From Isoetes taiwanensis (lineage: Eukaryota; Streptophyta; Lycopodiopsida; Isoetales; Isoetaceae): DNA of 64,000 nt. Both the position numbers and the translations under genes were made by a program. The notes under the pieces were generated by a model. It saw only the letters and a program-made list of their open reading frames with translations. It was not told the origin of the DNA and did not search any database. This document shows positions 31,240-43,734 of this stretch, piece by piece. The stretch's first letter is position 1; the number at the start of each line of letters is the position of its first letter. The stretch lies in assembly GCA_021234155.1 (NCBI GenBank), contig JAJEKV010000003.1, positions 28,999,166 through 29,063,165 of the forward strand, given 5' to 3'.

Positions 31240-34200
31240 TTGTCAAAACTTGCGAAAACTCTTACTAGGTTTGTGTGGCAAACAGTTGAGTATGGTGAAG
31301 AATTGAATCTTCCTTGACAATTGAACTTTCATTCTTCATATTCAATGGACAAATTCTATAAACTCAATATCCATCAAGTACAATGTGAATTCACTACACA
31401 ATACAATAAAATGCAGCAGTTTTGCTCAGAATCTTCTAGCGCGACCATGCTCCCAAGCTCCATATCTATGCTTGCTTGCTACTTCACTGCACATGCATTC
31501 ACTGGGGTTAGTCCTCGTGACTAAGTGGGGATCCCTGGCTGCCACTGCATGCATGGGAATACTCTGGAAATCTTGGATAAGCACAAACACAGACGGAAAA
31601 TCCTACGTGAGTACAACGCTATCACAATGACAACATAATCCAAGGAAATACCAAACAGGAACATTAGAAGCAAACAACATAGTCAAAATACCAAACCATC
31701 ATGACACATAGCTCCGGGACAATGGGAAGCTCAGCCAGCCTACATGCAGGCCCTGTTAGCAGAGAAATGCCCGGCCAGCTCACATTCCGAGCCCCGTTGG
31801 CAGAGTTGGTGGGGTGAACCTCGTATGCGCATACCCTTCCCAGCCCACGTCTGGCGCTGGAGGACCTCTTACCATGGAGTTCACAAGAGTTGACGTGCAT
31901 CCCCTTCCACTGGACGCCACGCCCGGTGTCACAAAGCACAAGAACATATCACAGAGAATCACAGATGACATGAGTAATGCCGGAACAACCTAGGCCACCG
32001 AACCTAGAAGCCCGACCCCGGAGGATCCAACAGACATAATCAAATACCAAGACAACAGTGGAACAATGCAAGACCATAACATGTGCGTTCATTAGAGAAT
32101 TTACTATAAATGTGCCTAGATTATACTCTTGCCGATGTTGCCGTACAACTTGCCATATTGAAGCAGCGAACTTACTGATCCAAATATGTTGAGGAAGTCA
32201 CAAGCCTAACCATCATTGGTGTAGCTCCCATACCTATGTTCTTCACTGAACAAGGAAAGACAACATTCCAAACAATGCAAACTCACCCCAGAACCATTCT
32301 CCCATACGGATAATCCATTAGCTACGATGCTTTTGTTAAAATATTGCAACAACTTAGAAACTTACAGATATAAGATATACACTTAGACTAATAGTGCTCC
32401 ATGCCATAGCCTCATCTGGACACTCCATATACCTCATATTACTCTCTCGGCCCAACTTCTCCGGGTCTCCAAAGTTCCAACATGCTTTCTTTCTTTAAAA
32501 TTATTAGCTAAGGTTTTAATATTCCATATTAAAACCCCCAAGTTCCTTAGCTTTCAATTTAATAGCACATCTAATGTATATTCTCGAAATCACGCACTGC
32601 CAGCTTAAAAACCCACTCCGTCTCATGACCGCAACTGTCGGTAAGCCTTGTCCACTGTTCCCAGGCTATGCCCCATCTCTAGGAGCAAGCCGGTACAACT
32701 TTTATTCATTCTTAACATGTTCTTCTTATGATTATTAAATTACGCATTATTTCCCTACAACGATTATCCCAAGCAATTAAGTTTTACATGCCTCTGTTTA
32801 TTATATTTTCCTTTCCAAATAGCTTGCAGCTCAAACAAGTTTACTCACTGAATAATCTAGACTTCATGCGAGCTCCTTATGCTCCTTTTTCCCCTTGAAC
32901 CACCAATTTATTAAGTACACATAAGACAAAATACAACAAAAGTGACAACAAGGAACAAACAAGACAATAAAATTACCCACAGAACCAGCAAACGCAGACC
33001 CACTTTTGGGTCTGGCCTTCCGACCTGCACAGAAGCATTTTAGGGGAGCAATCGACCTGATTAGGCATGGCTAGAGACTTCTGAGGCCAGATCGGCCCCT
33101 CCAGAAGCCAAATCGGCATTCAAGATTCCCTGCTTGGCTCCCTAGGAGCAGTTTCGGCCCCTTCCAGGCCCAATTTCGGCAGCTCCAAGATGCCTCTCTT
33201 GCCTCTGATTCACTGTGTCTGGGCTAGATCGGCCCTTCTGAGGCCCAAATCGGCCTCTATTATGCAATTTCGGCCTCTGTCCCATGGATTTGGGTCTGAT
33301 CTGAGGCAGTTGGGTCTTCTTCCTGTGCCATGAAATGATCATGCCGACCTCTAAGTCACCAGTTCAGCCCATGATTCCTTCAGTCCAACCTCTTATTCAA
33401 CCGAATCCATCTGTTCTGGGTCCCTTTAAGAAGCTTCCATAAGCTTAGCATCCAACTGTGGCAATTCTGCTGCAGGTTAAGCCGTTGATGTAGCCCATAA
33501 TTTCTCAATTAATTCTACAATTCATGCAGCAAAACTTGCTCTACCAAAGCATCAACAGCTCTTACCATAGCTATTACACAGGGAATCATTACCCAAAGCA
33601 TGCATCTAATGATTCATAGCAGCTTATAACTCACTTGAATTCGTGAAAACCCCACCTGATAAGAGAAGATCTGATGCAGTCTTCAAGCTCCAATGTCCTT
33701 TCTTCAACAATCCTCCCGGTGCAATCCTTCCAAGCTCCTGCCTTCCCATAGCTTCACGTTTGCAAAAAGCCCTCTTTCCCAAAATTGTCTTATTTTGTAA
33801 ACCCTTTGTTTACATGAGACCATGCTGCATGCATGCCACAAGTACATATACAACTCATATACGTACCATACACAAATGCATATACTGAACCATTAGGTAG
33901 CCAGGTCCGTTACATTCTATCTTTTTTCCTGTTCTCCATGCATCTAGCACGCATGATTTTTCCTGTTCTCCATGCATCCATGCATATATTATCGCACAAA
34001 TAATTAGAATTTGAAGCATGTGCATGAAGATCTATGATTTTTGGGTTTCCCCTAGGGGGCAAACCAAGCCTTAAATTTGAAATGTTCGGTACCATTCTTG
34101 GGAGTCCTAGCCATGCAGAGAACTGCAGAGAACGGCTAAATTTTTTTTAGACATTCTTAAGAATGACAACAGAAAATTTTTACCATTCAATAGAAAAACC

Positions 34201-34429
34201 TAGGAAAAAGTGCCCCTTCAATAGAATGGCCATGATTATGGAAAAAAAATTATTGCTTACATTATATATTTTTCTCTTTATACTTTACAGTTTAATTAGC
34301 AAGCTTACTTAACCTCCCTTACAATAGTTCCTGCAATTCTAGCTTGTCCATGTGGCATAATTCTAGCCTATTCACATGACATAACACATCAGCTAAACTT
34401 AACACCAAGCCGAAAATTTCCAAGCCCCT
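31240..34429. other. Gene-free repeat-like stretch
   Basis: I see no supported gene in this 3.2 kb. From 33040 to 33310 an AATCGGCC/TTTCGGCC phrase recurs about eight times. The whole stretch may be an insertion that separates LINE B ORF1 from its zinc-knuckle region at 34775-34925. No matching terminal repeats were found to prove this. Confidence 0.35.
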
Positions 34430-34690
34430 TGCCGAGGGCTTATCACTAGGGTTTTTCCTCAAAAATCCGGAACGGTGGGGTTTTTAATCCCGGCATAAGC
34501 TCTCGGCAGGTACACTTAATCAACATCTGTAGAATTTTTTTGGGGTCCAGATGACATAATTGGATATTCCCTGTGTTTTTTCATTGTGGGTAGCTTGTAA
34601 ATGTGCAGCTACCCATTCTCAACCATTGTAGAATTCTGCTGAGATGAATGAAAAGCCTAACAGCTTTTGTCTGTTTTCATGCGAGCCCTT
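34430..34690 (+). mobile_element. LINE 3' end relic
   Basis: GGTTTTTCC...GGTGGGGTTTTTAATCCCGGCA (about 34449-34496) matches the inverted 3' UTR of LINE A (9035-9100). The segment 34589-34690 matches 17222-17310. It is therefore a 5'-truncated LINE tail on the plus strand. Confidence 0.55.
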
Positions 34691-34774
34691 ATTCGAGAAT
34701 TGCTTCTGAGTATTCCCCTGCCTCTATTTGACGAGTCTGCACGAGCATTTGCAAACTTCTCTTTATCTCTTCTT

Positions 34775-34925
34775 CTTCCAGAAGTCCCTCTAAGACATGG
34801 GCAACTTGCAGCTAAATGAACTTTTCCATCAGAATTATAACACTAAATTACCTTCTCTGAATTTGGTACATTTAGATAGTTCCTCTTCAAGTGTGCAAAT
34901 GCATTACAAGCATAACATGGACCAC
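34775..34925 (-). mobile_element. LINE ORF1 zinc-knuckle relic
   Basis: The minus strand reads GPCYACNAFAHLKRNYL and then DGKVHLAASCP. These are two CCHC knuckles (C-x2-C-x4-H-x4-C), each with one Cys lost (Tyr and Ser in place). Such knuckles occur in ORF1 proteins of plant LINEs. Confidence 0.45.
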
Positions 34926-34955
34926 GTTGCTACCTCTTTTTGATTTATTTTCTCC

Positions 34956-35047
34956 AGGGATAGGTTCAATACTATGTACATTTTATATACAATACGTATT
35001 ATTTGTATGATACGACACAAATTTGCCGTATAAAACGTAAAAAATAC
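34956..35047. mobile_element. hAT-type terminus related to 14556-15215
   Basis: It starts CAGGGATAGGTTCAATAC and continues through GTATGATACG and TTTGCCGTATAAAACG. This matches the right end of the element at 14556-15215 read inward. No partner terminus was found, so it is a broken copy. Confidence 0.65.
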
Positions 35048-35374
35048 ATACATAACTTATAACAATCAATATCTGATTTTCCATGACACATCACAAAGAA
35101 CATGGATATGAAGTACACAAATAAAACTCTTAGTCCAAGATTTGAAAATGTTACTTCATATGCATATTACTTAGTTGGAGATCTTAAAATAAAGTGTATG
35201 TTAGAAAAAATACATATATAACTTATAACAATCAATATCTGATTTTCCGTGACACATCACAAAGAACATGGGTATGAAGTACACAAATAAAACTCTTAGT
35301 CCAAGATTTGAAAATGTTACTTCATATGCATCCTATTACTTAGTCGGAGATCTTAAAATAAAGTGTGTGTTAGA
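35040..35374. repeat. 166-bp tandem duplication
   Basis: Two adjacent ~166-bp copies beginning AAAAAATACATA differ by a few substitutions and a 3-bp insertion in the second. A 75-aa open frame (35268-35495) spans the second copy but has no recognisable domain. Confidence 0.8.
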
Positions 35375-35499
35375 TTCCTTGACCTTTCTTGGACAAATGT
35401 ATAAGAAGAATTGTGTTTTTAATATGCTAGCTCATGTTTGGACGTATCTCTACAAAGGATCATCATATGCCACATGTTGCAAAAACAATTTATAGTGAG

Positions 35500-36398
35500 C
35501 AACATGGTTTATATTTTTTAGGAAAAATTTTAAAAATGCCCTTGTATTTTTGCATATTTATCAAAATGCCCCGATATTTTTGTTATTTGTCAAAATGCCC
35601 TTAATTTAAGACAATGGAAATTTTCTGTAATACAATGAAAATCCAAGCTTCTTCAAGAACTCTTTTGATTGAAGCAGAAATTGGCGAAGAGCCGAGGGCA
35701 TCAAATCCCCTCCTCCATGTCAAATACCCTATTCTCGTTTCAAATCCCCTGTTTTCGATAGGCAACAAAGACTATTTTTGGCGACAGTAAAGGGATGGCC
35801 GGATTTGTTTGTGATGTTGCAGACGTCTGAACATGAGAGTTGAAAATGCGAATATCTTTCGCAAGGATGTATTTCGATTTGAAGCTCTGAAGATTTTTGA
35901 AGGACGAAGCAAATTAGGCACAAACTTGGAGCGACTGAGAAGAAAAAGATTTTCTGGTTTCTAAGTTTCCAATTGCTCCAGTCGTGAAACAGCTGGAAAC
36001 ACCGGTTTATGAGGTCAGGCAAATAATTGGAACCAGGTGTATTTCCATCTGCAATTAAAACAAGATTTGGAGATAGCTGGAGGGAATTTGGAGTTGTAGC
36101 AGCAGGAGCAAACTTGAGAAAGGAGAGGATCGGTTTCATCCATTGGGATAGAATCTTAGGCTCTATTTTTATCATGTCAAGAATTGAAAACAAATAAGAA
36201 CAGATTTATACAAAGAAGATCAAATGTAGAGGTCAAGCGAAGGACCGGAGGAACAGAGAGATCGGTGCAGCTACGCTACATGCAGAAGGGCATAAAAATA
36301 AGGGCAATTTGATAAATACACAAAATACAAGGGCATTTTAACAAATATGAAAAAATATAGGGGCATTTTAAAAATTTCCCTATTTTTTAACCATGTTG
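35500..36398. mobile_element. Long-TIR element (about 0.9 kb) enclosing a minus-strand ORF
   Basis: The left end CAACATGGTT, then AAATGCCCTTG, AAAATGCCCCGATATTTT and AAAATGCCCTTA, is inverted at 36290-36398. The terminal repeats are about 90 bp. The enclosed ORF (35729-36193, 154 aa) has no domain I know; it could be captured host sequence. Long TIRs suggest a Mutator-like or foldback element. No clear target-site duplication was found. Confidence 0.6.
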
Positions 36399-36716
36399 TG
36401 CCTGATGACTTACATTTTTATTTCTTTATCTTAAAATCTTCTTCTTGTTAGTGTTGGATTCGCCAGGCAAAAATGATTTGGGTGTGATTTGAGGGAACCA
36501 TCCCTTCCTCCAAGCTTTAGCATCATTGTAAAACTACACCTATAGACTTTCTAGTATATTGTATATGGAACATCATAACTTTATCTTAGATATTGCTTGA
36601 CATAGATTCTTCAAAACACATATAGCTTGACATTGACCATTGAAGTCTTCTTGGTATTGACCATTGAGAGTTACATGTGCAGTGTGCATTACGTCAATTC
36701 TTCTACAAATTAGAGC

Positions 36717-37498
36717 TCATGAATTAGAAGGATTTTGATTACAAATTTTAGAATAATTAACATTCAATGAACCAACCTGTTCTTTTGGTTGGGATGCCAT
36801 GCCGTTCTTGATAAGTTCGAAATCAACAAGAAGCTTAATCAGGAGGACTTTATTAAGAGCTTCATCACAGGCAAGTTGAGCAAGTTCATGGCGCTTAGAC
36901 TGAATTTCTCTGCTCAATTTGTATCTAATAAACAAGGCCAAAGATAGATAGATCCTAAGCAATCTTAGTACTAGGGTAAAATATGATGGGGTTAGTAATG
37001 CAAGGGTAAGAGAATCCAACGGTACCTGGCAAAGCCATGGAGAGCTCCGGGACGATAGGAGGCAATCAGGGCGGTAGATTCCTGCAAGCAAATATGGAGT
37101 CTATGAAGCCAAGGGGAGACAAGGGAGTGAGAATCGCCAAGGCTGGGCTTCAGAAGGAGGAGAATGGAGTTGTGAAGCTGCAAAAAAACGTCGACCTCGT
37201 GTTCGAAAGAGTCGCATTCGTTTTTACAGTAGAAAACATGCTGCAGCCTGGCACACAGAATTCCGAGCACCCAGCTGAGTAAATCGAAGAGGATTTCCAG
37301 ACCCTTTTCGGCCCCCCAGTCCTTTGCGCCCCAGAACGCATCTACCGCACGGCCTGCTGCCAGCCATCTTGCAACCCACCATCCCCACAGACCTACCACC
37401 AGCTCCACAACCGCCCCTCCTGCCCACCCTCCTACCCCCCACATCAGCTCTAACGCTCCCCCTATTAGATCCAGCTCCTTCACTTCTTCCATAGCCAT
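36717..37498 (-). CDS. Unrecognised two-exon protein, about 239 aa, hydrophobic segments
   Basis: Exon 1 (37026-37498) begins with an ATG in a good context (GCTATGG). Exon 2 (36717-36963) follows a 62-bp intron with GT-AG borders, a TACTAAC-like branch site and matching phase (HGFA-R-LLRIY). The N-terminal part has hydrophobic stretches (AGGAVVELVVGLWGWWVARWL near residues 27-47, and LEILFDLLSWVLGILCARL). The C-terminal part is helical and charged (YKLSREIQSKRHELAQLA, then LLIKLLVDFELIKNGM). It may be membrane-associated. I do not recognise the family. The 3' end could be spliced further, since GTTGGT follows AAAGAACAG. It lies between transposon remnants, but its coding quality looks better than theirs. 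Confidence 0.5.
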
Positions 37499-37599
37499 AG
37501 CTCCCAGCCTCCGTCCATATGACTTGGCCTTCCTTCCTTTTCATCTCCACTCTCCAGAATATTCTTAACCTGTTCCCCATTTTGTCTTCTTGTTTATGT

Positions 37600-39238
37600 A
37601 ATTTCTTCTAGCTTCTGTTGTTAAGTATCTAGTCTTAAATTTGATTTGAAAATGCCCATTCCCTGTTTGGTGGGGATTTCTCCTATGTGGGATCCATGGC
37701 GAGTCCCATGTTCTTGAGCACCTTAATAGATCCTCCCTTGGTCAAGACGAGAATACTAATCATCCGTAGTTTCCTCGAATTCATAGCCCTAGGTAACAAC
37801 TAATGGTTTAGTTACACCCTACAAGAAATTTATCGCGGCAGCCAAGGCCTCCGCGAGCATTTCTCTTACCAGCACATTTATGATGCTGAAAATTGTGCAA
37901 AGCTAGAACGGTGTGTGATATACCCTCTCAAACTTAAGGGAGTTGAACGCATTGAGGATTTCTTTTTCAAGCTGGACCTCTGGGTGCTTTGCAATGCTAG
38001 ACAATGCAACCATCTATTCCCATCAATAATGGTGGCAGCCTTTTGCATTTCTAAGTTTCTTAGAAGAATTGTTATTTTATGTCTATCACCTCTTGTCTAT
38101 TTCAAAATAAAGAAGAATGAATCCTTAGGTTGTCTATTACATGTGGTTAGATAAATTTATTTATAGAAAAGATCAAAGACATGGTTTCATGAACTGCAGA
38201 TTGGATGCACGACTTTTAAAAGCCCACGTGAATATGATCTTTATGAATAGAATACAATGTCATTGAAAACTTCTATTTCATGGCAATAGCCTCATGGCAT
38301 GATATTGATAACTCTTTGCTTGAAACTGTTAATTGGGGTCACGTAAATGCAGTGGTTGATATGGCCTTGCATGCTGCAACACATCAACATTTCCCACTGT
38401 CAAGATCCAAAATAGCATAGGTCAAGATCAACATGCTCAATCAATCACATTTTGAATGTAAACTCAATGGTTAAATAATCATTGGTAAATCTAGCAACAA
38501 GAAGCCAAAATATCACCATGCAAGGTAGTGCATCAAAATTGCAACTAGAGACTCAAACATGGAACCTTGTACCACAAATAAAGGAGAATTTTAAAAGGTT
38601 AATTAAGACTTGAACTTGACAATCCTACTTCAAATCAATTAATATGATAAGTTCTAGAGTTATAAGAAAGGCATTATTGACGTTCAATACCGTTGACATG
38701 ATAGAAGGTCAATCCCAACAGCTACTAACCATCTAGCTACCCAAAATCCAATATTTATGTTTCTCCATCTAGCTACCCAAAACCCAATATTCATGTTTCT
38801 CCATTACCTGTCACGTTTACAGGGATCTATTTTACATTTTGGTTCGATAATTTAAACCACTTACCATTTTGGCACCGCCTTGTCAGACAAAGCCTTTACT
38901 AGCAGAATGACCCTCCTCAAGCCAATTATCTAGTACATAGGCCTAATCTATTACGCCCCCAAAATATCTATTTCCTAAGATTTGGGCGTAGGTGGGGCGG
39001 AAAAAGGAGGACTTCAATTTTTTTTTTTCCTATAGTCTGAGGGGCGTTCCTTTTTCTTTTCTCTGCTCTGCATGGTCAGAAATACCAGTTCTTGGCTTCA
39101 CGGGGGCTGCTAAGAACAACCCGCTGCAGGAGGCCGGACAGCTGGAGCTGCGTAGAAATGGTGGTTCTGTGCAAATCGGCCTGCGATGGTATCTTGGGCT
39201 TCTTCTTGCTTCTGATTTTGTTTCTTGTGATTCTGATC
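37600..39238. other. Gene-free stretch with one CACTA-like crumb
   Basis: At 37822-37870, TACAAGAAATTTATCGCGGC...CGCGAGCATTTCTCT matches 43397-43442. The rest holds no gene I can support; short frames such as 37915-38154 have no recognisable content. Confidence 0.45.
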
Positions 39239-39450
39239 GTGGCCTTTTCTTCCCTATTGCTTCCCCTTTTGCTGCCTTTTCTTCCCTATTGCTTCCCTTT
39301 TTGCTGCTTCTGCCGGAATTGACTTCTGCCATGAACATTTTTGTTCTCTCGGAACTTTCTCAATAAAAATTTTTGAATGATTTCTCGGAGTTGCTCTGCC
39401 AGAGTTGATTTCTGCCATGAACATTTTTGTTTTGGTAAGTAGAGAATGAG
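39239..39450. repeat. Local duplications
   Basis: CTTTTCTTCCCTATTGCTTC occurs twice about 32 bp apart (39244-39308). A segment ending TTCTGCCATGAACATTTTTG occurs twice about 87 bp apart (39325-39430). Confidence 0.65.
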
Positions 39451-39726
39451 GATTGCTGTTAGGTAGCCGAGCGGTTTCATTGCTTCCATTTCGGTTGTAG
39501 CAAGCAGAGAATGAGCAATGGTTTGGGCCTCTTATATCGTCTTCGGTGCTTCCTTCCATTGGCCTTTGGATTTGCGAGAACATTTTTCATCCCTGGTGAT
39601 TGTTACCAGGTCTGGTAGATTGTGCACCTTCAGATAGATTGTGCTCTGAGAGATTGTGCAGCTTCTGTCAGCTTCTGGACTGATTGCAAAAACATTTTCT
39701 TGCCTTGCCAATGGTTGATGGCACTG

Positions 39727-39835
39727 TATTTCAGATTTGCAAACGTATTTTTATACCTGTATATGACGCGTTGTGCTATACGGGTGTGTGAGGTGTAAAA
39801 TCCCTTGCCCTTGACTTAGCATATTCTCACGATTA
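39727..39835. repeat. Inverted terminus of a dispersed TIR family
   Basis: Read on the minus strand it gives ATTGGATGAAGG...GAATATGCTAAGTCAAGGG, then a GTAC-rich part. It matches the ends of the copies at 50085-50295 and 53626-54775. No partner end was found nearby. Confidence 0.5.
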
Positions 39836-41950
39836 TACCTTCATCCAATGCACAAGAAAAAACATTTACACATGGAGACATTAAGACATGGACGACTCAA
39901 ATAAGAAACATAAAAGCAATCATATATTTTTCCTTTCTATGTCCATCTGTTTTGGCGACTAGAGGCAATAACTTAAAATTTATTATTTTTAGAAGCGGAG
40001 AAGCGGATTATTATATGGTTTGGTTTAAGAGTCATCGTTCTGCTTAACTATGGATAGATCTGGCTTTTCCAGCTATGCAAATTGAAGCAAAGATATTCAA
40101 AGCGAAATTCCCATCAGGGCAGATATTGGTGAAGATGTCTTTTGGCAGAGGCTTCCCTGCTATATGCATATGTAAGACAGTAAATGACATTACAAAAATT
40201 AAACCTCACCGTATTCATTTAGCTGCACCTTACAAACAGGTCTAAGTTGTTTGTTGATGGCACTAGAGAAGCAGGCAACTAGAATCCCCAATTGGTGTGA
40301 TTAAAAATCCTTTGGACATTAACTTCCTCAGAAATATGGGGTAAATGCCTACTCTATACCCTCTGGATATATTCTCCATACGAATCTTGCAGCACTGTTT
40401 TTGGAGAGAGAAACCAATATAAGATTTCCTTGATTCGCTTCCACAAATATATAACCTTTTGACTGTGCTGGTATATTAAGCACACGCTCACCCTAGACAA
40501 GGAATAAGATGTGGAGAATTGCGCAACTAAAAAAAAGCTTGGAAGAGCGGGCAGGTAGTGTGGTTATGGCAAGCCATCCGTCAATGCACTCCTTATAAAA
40601 CCCATATTTGCAGAAAGGCATTCTCCTGCCAATTTTCCCTTTCTGCACCCGCATCTTTCATCCCCAAAATGTGATAACCGGAATCGATCTCTTTACCTCT
40701 TCAATTGCCGCCTCAAAACTTGTGTCTTGGAGGTCGCAATTGGAGCACACCATCTCTGGTTCTGGTATTTTTCTCAGGCCCCAAAATCTGGCAATGCGAT
40801 CCATTAAATCCATGAATGCGGCTAGAATTGTGACGGTTTCTATCAGAATGTTTTGCAAAGTAGATCGAGCAATGAGAATTGGATCCAGATCTGCTTGATC
40901 TGATCCATCTTTTGTGTGAGGATTTATGTGGGTATTTATTTGGCCTTTAACCATAGCCGCTTTCATTTTCCTTCCAGGTGCCTTTTTTTTTGGCAAATAA
41001 AAAAACCCAAGCTATATATATATCCTCAGATCTGCTCCGCCTGATCCAGATGCCTTTTTCAATTGTGTATTGGTCGAGCGGACAGATGTTGCTGCATCCA
41101 AAGGCATCTTTACTTGTGCATTTGAACAATGTCTTAGCTTAAACTGCACAGTGTTTGGGCTTCCTCGATATTGACAAACAGAGCACCAAATGGCACAACC
41201 ATGGCCAGAGCCTTGCATTATTCTGCCAAAAACTCTCTATTATAGCACAGAATTTTCGTTCTCTCTCTAAATTTTCTTTGGTTAGCACAGAATCAAAATG
41301 GGCTGCTCTGTCTATGATGTTGATGGAACAGAACAATAAAAGACTCTCCGTCAGTAGCTCAAGGTAAACAATCATTCGGCTGGGCTTATTGCTAGCTTGG
41401 AGTAAATTGTTGCCAAAGCTGGCTCTGAAAGCGTTGAGGTATTTATCTCCTTTGGTACAGCCCATTCCATAACCCATAGAGGTTCACAGTATAAAACAAA
41501 GGAAAAGTTTAGCAAAAAAAAAAATAGCAGAGTGGAAAAGTCTTGGTAATTCACCGGATTGAAACTAGCTTCGGAGGCCATACAAATCCTCATAGTGCAT
41601 ACACCTTGGCTGCCTCGCTTTTTTGCGCTAGCATTTACCTGCTCCTAAAACCAAGTAAATGAAAGCCAAAGTAAATGTAAGTTCCGAAGTGAACCAAGCT
41701 TTGTCTTTACTTGTCGCTGTTGCTGACTGGCTTGCTGTCAAAGATTCTGTTCTCCAGTTATGCAGGTTAGAACTCAAACCTGGCGCCAGCAAAATTTGCT
41801 TGCCGAGGAAGAAATCTGAAGGATTATTGCAGAGGAAGGATTCCTTGGAGAGGAAGAATGCCGGATCCTTTTCCTGGGCTTTGTGGAAACAGAAGGATGA
41901 GCCATGAATGAGTCCATGCCGCTGGAGCAAATACTTTATTTATTGGCTCT
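39836..41950. other. Gene-free stretch
   Basis: Several medium frames are open here (40658-40996 minus, 41139-41477 minus, 41659-41907 plus). None shows a domain, a clear exon context or biased composition, so no gene is called. Confidence 0.4.
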
Positions 41951-41959
41951 CAAACCGAC

Positions 41960-43215
41960 TTGTCGGACTAAGCGGCGAACCCCAAAAAATTCTCCCAGCG
42001 AATACGCCGGATTCGCTTAGGCTTAACCCGCAAAATGACGTGGCGGGGCGCCAGCGGGGATGCCTGCGCGGTGCTAGTTACCGGGTTCGCTTCAACTAAC
42101 CCCAAACCGGGTTAGTGACGCTATCGGGCAGATGGCGAGGGCATAGCAGTATTGATTGCCGCGGGGCATCGCTGGGCGGGATGCCAAGGTGGCGCGTTAC
42201 CGGGTTCGCCAGCGCGAACCCCAAACCGGTTAGTGACGCTGGCTGGCAGATGGCGAGGGCATGGCGTGCATTGATTGTTTACGCCGCCGGGTTCGCCCAG
42301 CGAACCATTTTGACCGGTTTGGGTTTCAAAAGCTTCAAGGCAATTGCGGGATGAGCGGGGACAGAGGAATCGAAGATTGGATCTGTTCAAAGTTGGGCTT
42401 TGCGGATCGTCCAGGATGGGTTGAATACATGGAGCTTGCCGCAGCGGGCGTTCTTCATAAATGCTTCGCTTGTGCTCTAGAATGATGGGTGTAGAAGGTG
42501 GAGCATGATGGCGCAAAAAGATCTGAGCACTATGGACATGGGATAGCGACTTCGATCGGAGGTATAGGCCCAAAAGTTCGTGAAAAACGCCCACAAAAAC
42601 CCCTCGCTGGAAGAAGAAGCTCAAATCGGAAGAGCAAGGAAGAAAAAATGGAGGGCTTAAAGCGGCGGTGAAAACGACACGACAATATCCTCAAGACCAC
42701 GCACAGTGCAGAGGCTTCTAGACCTCCGGCTATGGCGATCCCCCAGCCCGCCAGAGCTTGGAGCTTCCCTTTCGAGCAGTTCACCGAATTCGGCTCCTTG
42801 TTTTCTGAATTGGGCCATCCCCACCAGATTGCCCAGACCCCAGCAAACGAGTTTCCTTGGCATATCCCTGATTTGCTCCCCCAAAATCTCGATTACCCTT
42901 CCAAGCTCCAATTCGATCTCCATGCTGCAGCGGCAGCTCCCAAAAATCCCGATTTGGGCTTCCTCGTTCCCAAATCTGAAGTTCCCGATCCGCCGGTGGG
43001 TTCACCTGGGCGAACCCGGCAGGGCAACAATCAATGCCTGCCATGCTCTCTGCCATCTGCCCGCTAACGTCACTAACCCCGAGGCGAACCCGGTCGCAAC
43101 GCCACGCAGGCATCCCGCCCCCGCGACGCCCCCGCCACGTCATTTGCGGGTTTGCCTGGGCGAATTTTTGGGGTTCGCTTGGGCGAACCCGGTTGGCGAC
43201 TCGAGTTAGTTTCGG
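41960..43215. mobile_element. GC-rich inverted-repeat element enclosing a plus-strand ORF
   Basis: Arms of about 250 bp face each other. The left arm (41970-42310) carries GCGAACCCCAAAAA, CGCAAAATGACGTGGCGGGG and two ~115-bp units with GTTAGTGACGCT...GGCAGATGGCGAGGGCAT. The same phrases are inverted at 43000-43205. The middle (42350-42995) is of different character and includes the ORF at 42732-43067. The arrangement resembles a Pack-type or foldback element. A target-site duplication was not resolved. Confidence 0.6.
42732..43067 (+). CDS. ORF inside the inverted-repeat element, possible captured gene fragment
   Basis: The first ~85 residues (for example FPFEQFTEFGSLFSELGHP and PDLLPQNLDYPSKLQFDL) look like real plant coding sequence with an acidic/Pro-rich, transcription-factor-like composition. 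The frame then runs into the right inverted arm, where it ends. This suggests a host exon taken up by the element. Family unknown. Confidence 0.35.
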   Translation: MAIPQPARAWSFPFEQFTEFGSLFSELGHPHQIAQTPANEFPWHIPDLLPQNLDYPSKLQFDLHAAAAAPKNPDLGFLVPKSEVPDPPVGSPGRTRQGNNQCLPCSLPSAR

Positions 43216-43396
43216 GAGCCGATCGAAGCACCGGTTGAGCAGGGCTGGATTGCTTGCAGACTAAGAAAGGGATGCCGTTTTTTTTCTTTTTCTTTTTTTT
43301 TTATTTATTCTATTTTAAGGACACGTGTCTCTCTCAGGATTCTTCCTAGGGAAAAAATATTAGCATCAAACATATATGGCAACCACCTTATATATA

Positions 43397-43442
43397 CAAG
43401 AAATTTATCGCGGCGGCCAAGGCCGCCGCGAACATTTCTCTT
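43397..43442. repeat. CACTA-like subterminal crumb with a GC palindrome
   Basis: TACAAGAAATTTATCGCGGC followed by the near-palindrome CGCGGCGGCCAAGGCCGCCG matches 37822-37870. TACAAGAAA is typical of plant CACTA ends, but no full CACTA terminus is present. Confidence 0.45.
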
Positions 43443-43473
43443 CTTCCAAATCCATTAGAGGGGATTTATGTCA

Positions 43474-43734
43474 GGGTGAAAGCATGTTAGGGCCTACATA
43501 AAAAATTACCAAAAAGGTACTTTTCTGTGTACTTCTGTGCAAGTACATAATTGTATTTTAAAGTACCTAGACTACAAGATTGACTAAAAGAAATTGTGTT
43601 ATATTCAAGAGTAGTAGTACATACATGTTATGTCAAGAAGATGGTTAAATACTCAAATATATCATCATCTTTGACTACCCAGAGTATTTTCCAGGTAGTT
43701 TCCAAAACATGTAGACCCTAACATGCTCTTACCC
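43474..43734. mobile_element. MITE (261 bp) with 4-bp duplication, same family as 24755-25076
   Basis: The ends are GGGTGAAAGCATGTTAGGG and its inverted copy (one substitution). GTCA flanks both ends (43470-43473 and 43735-43738). GTAC/AAGTACC phrases occur inside, as in the other copy. Confidence 0.88.

Noticed and set aside
37037-37580. ORFs on both strands over exon 1 of the unrecognised gene
   Set aside because: Only the 36992-37498 frame splices in phase with the next exon; the others are GC-rich shadows.
40658-41477. Two minus-strand ORFs of 112 aa
   Set aside because: They show no recognisable motif, no matching exon borders and no link to each other; kept as unsupported.
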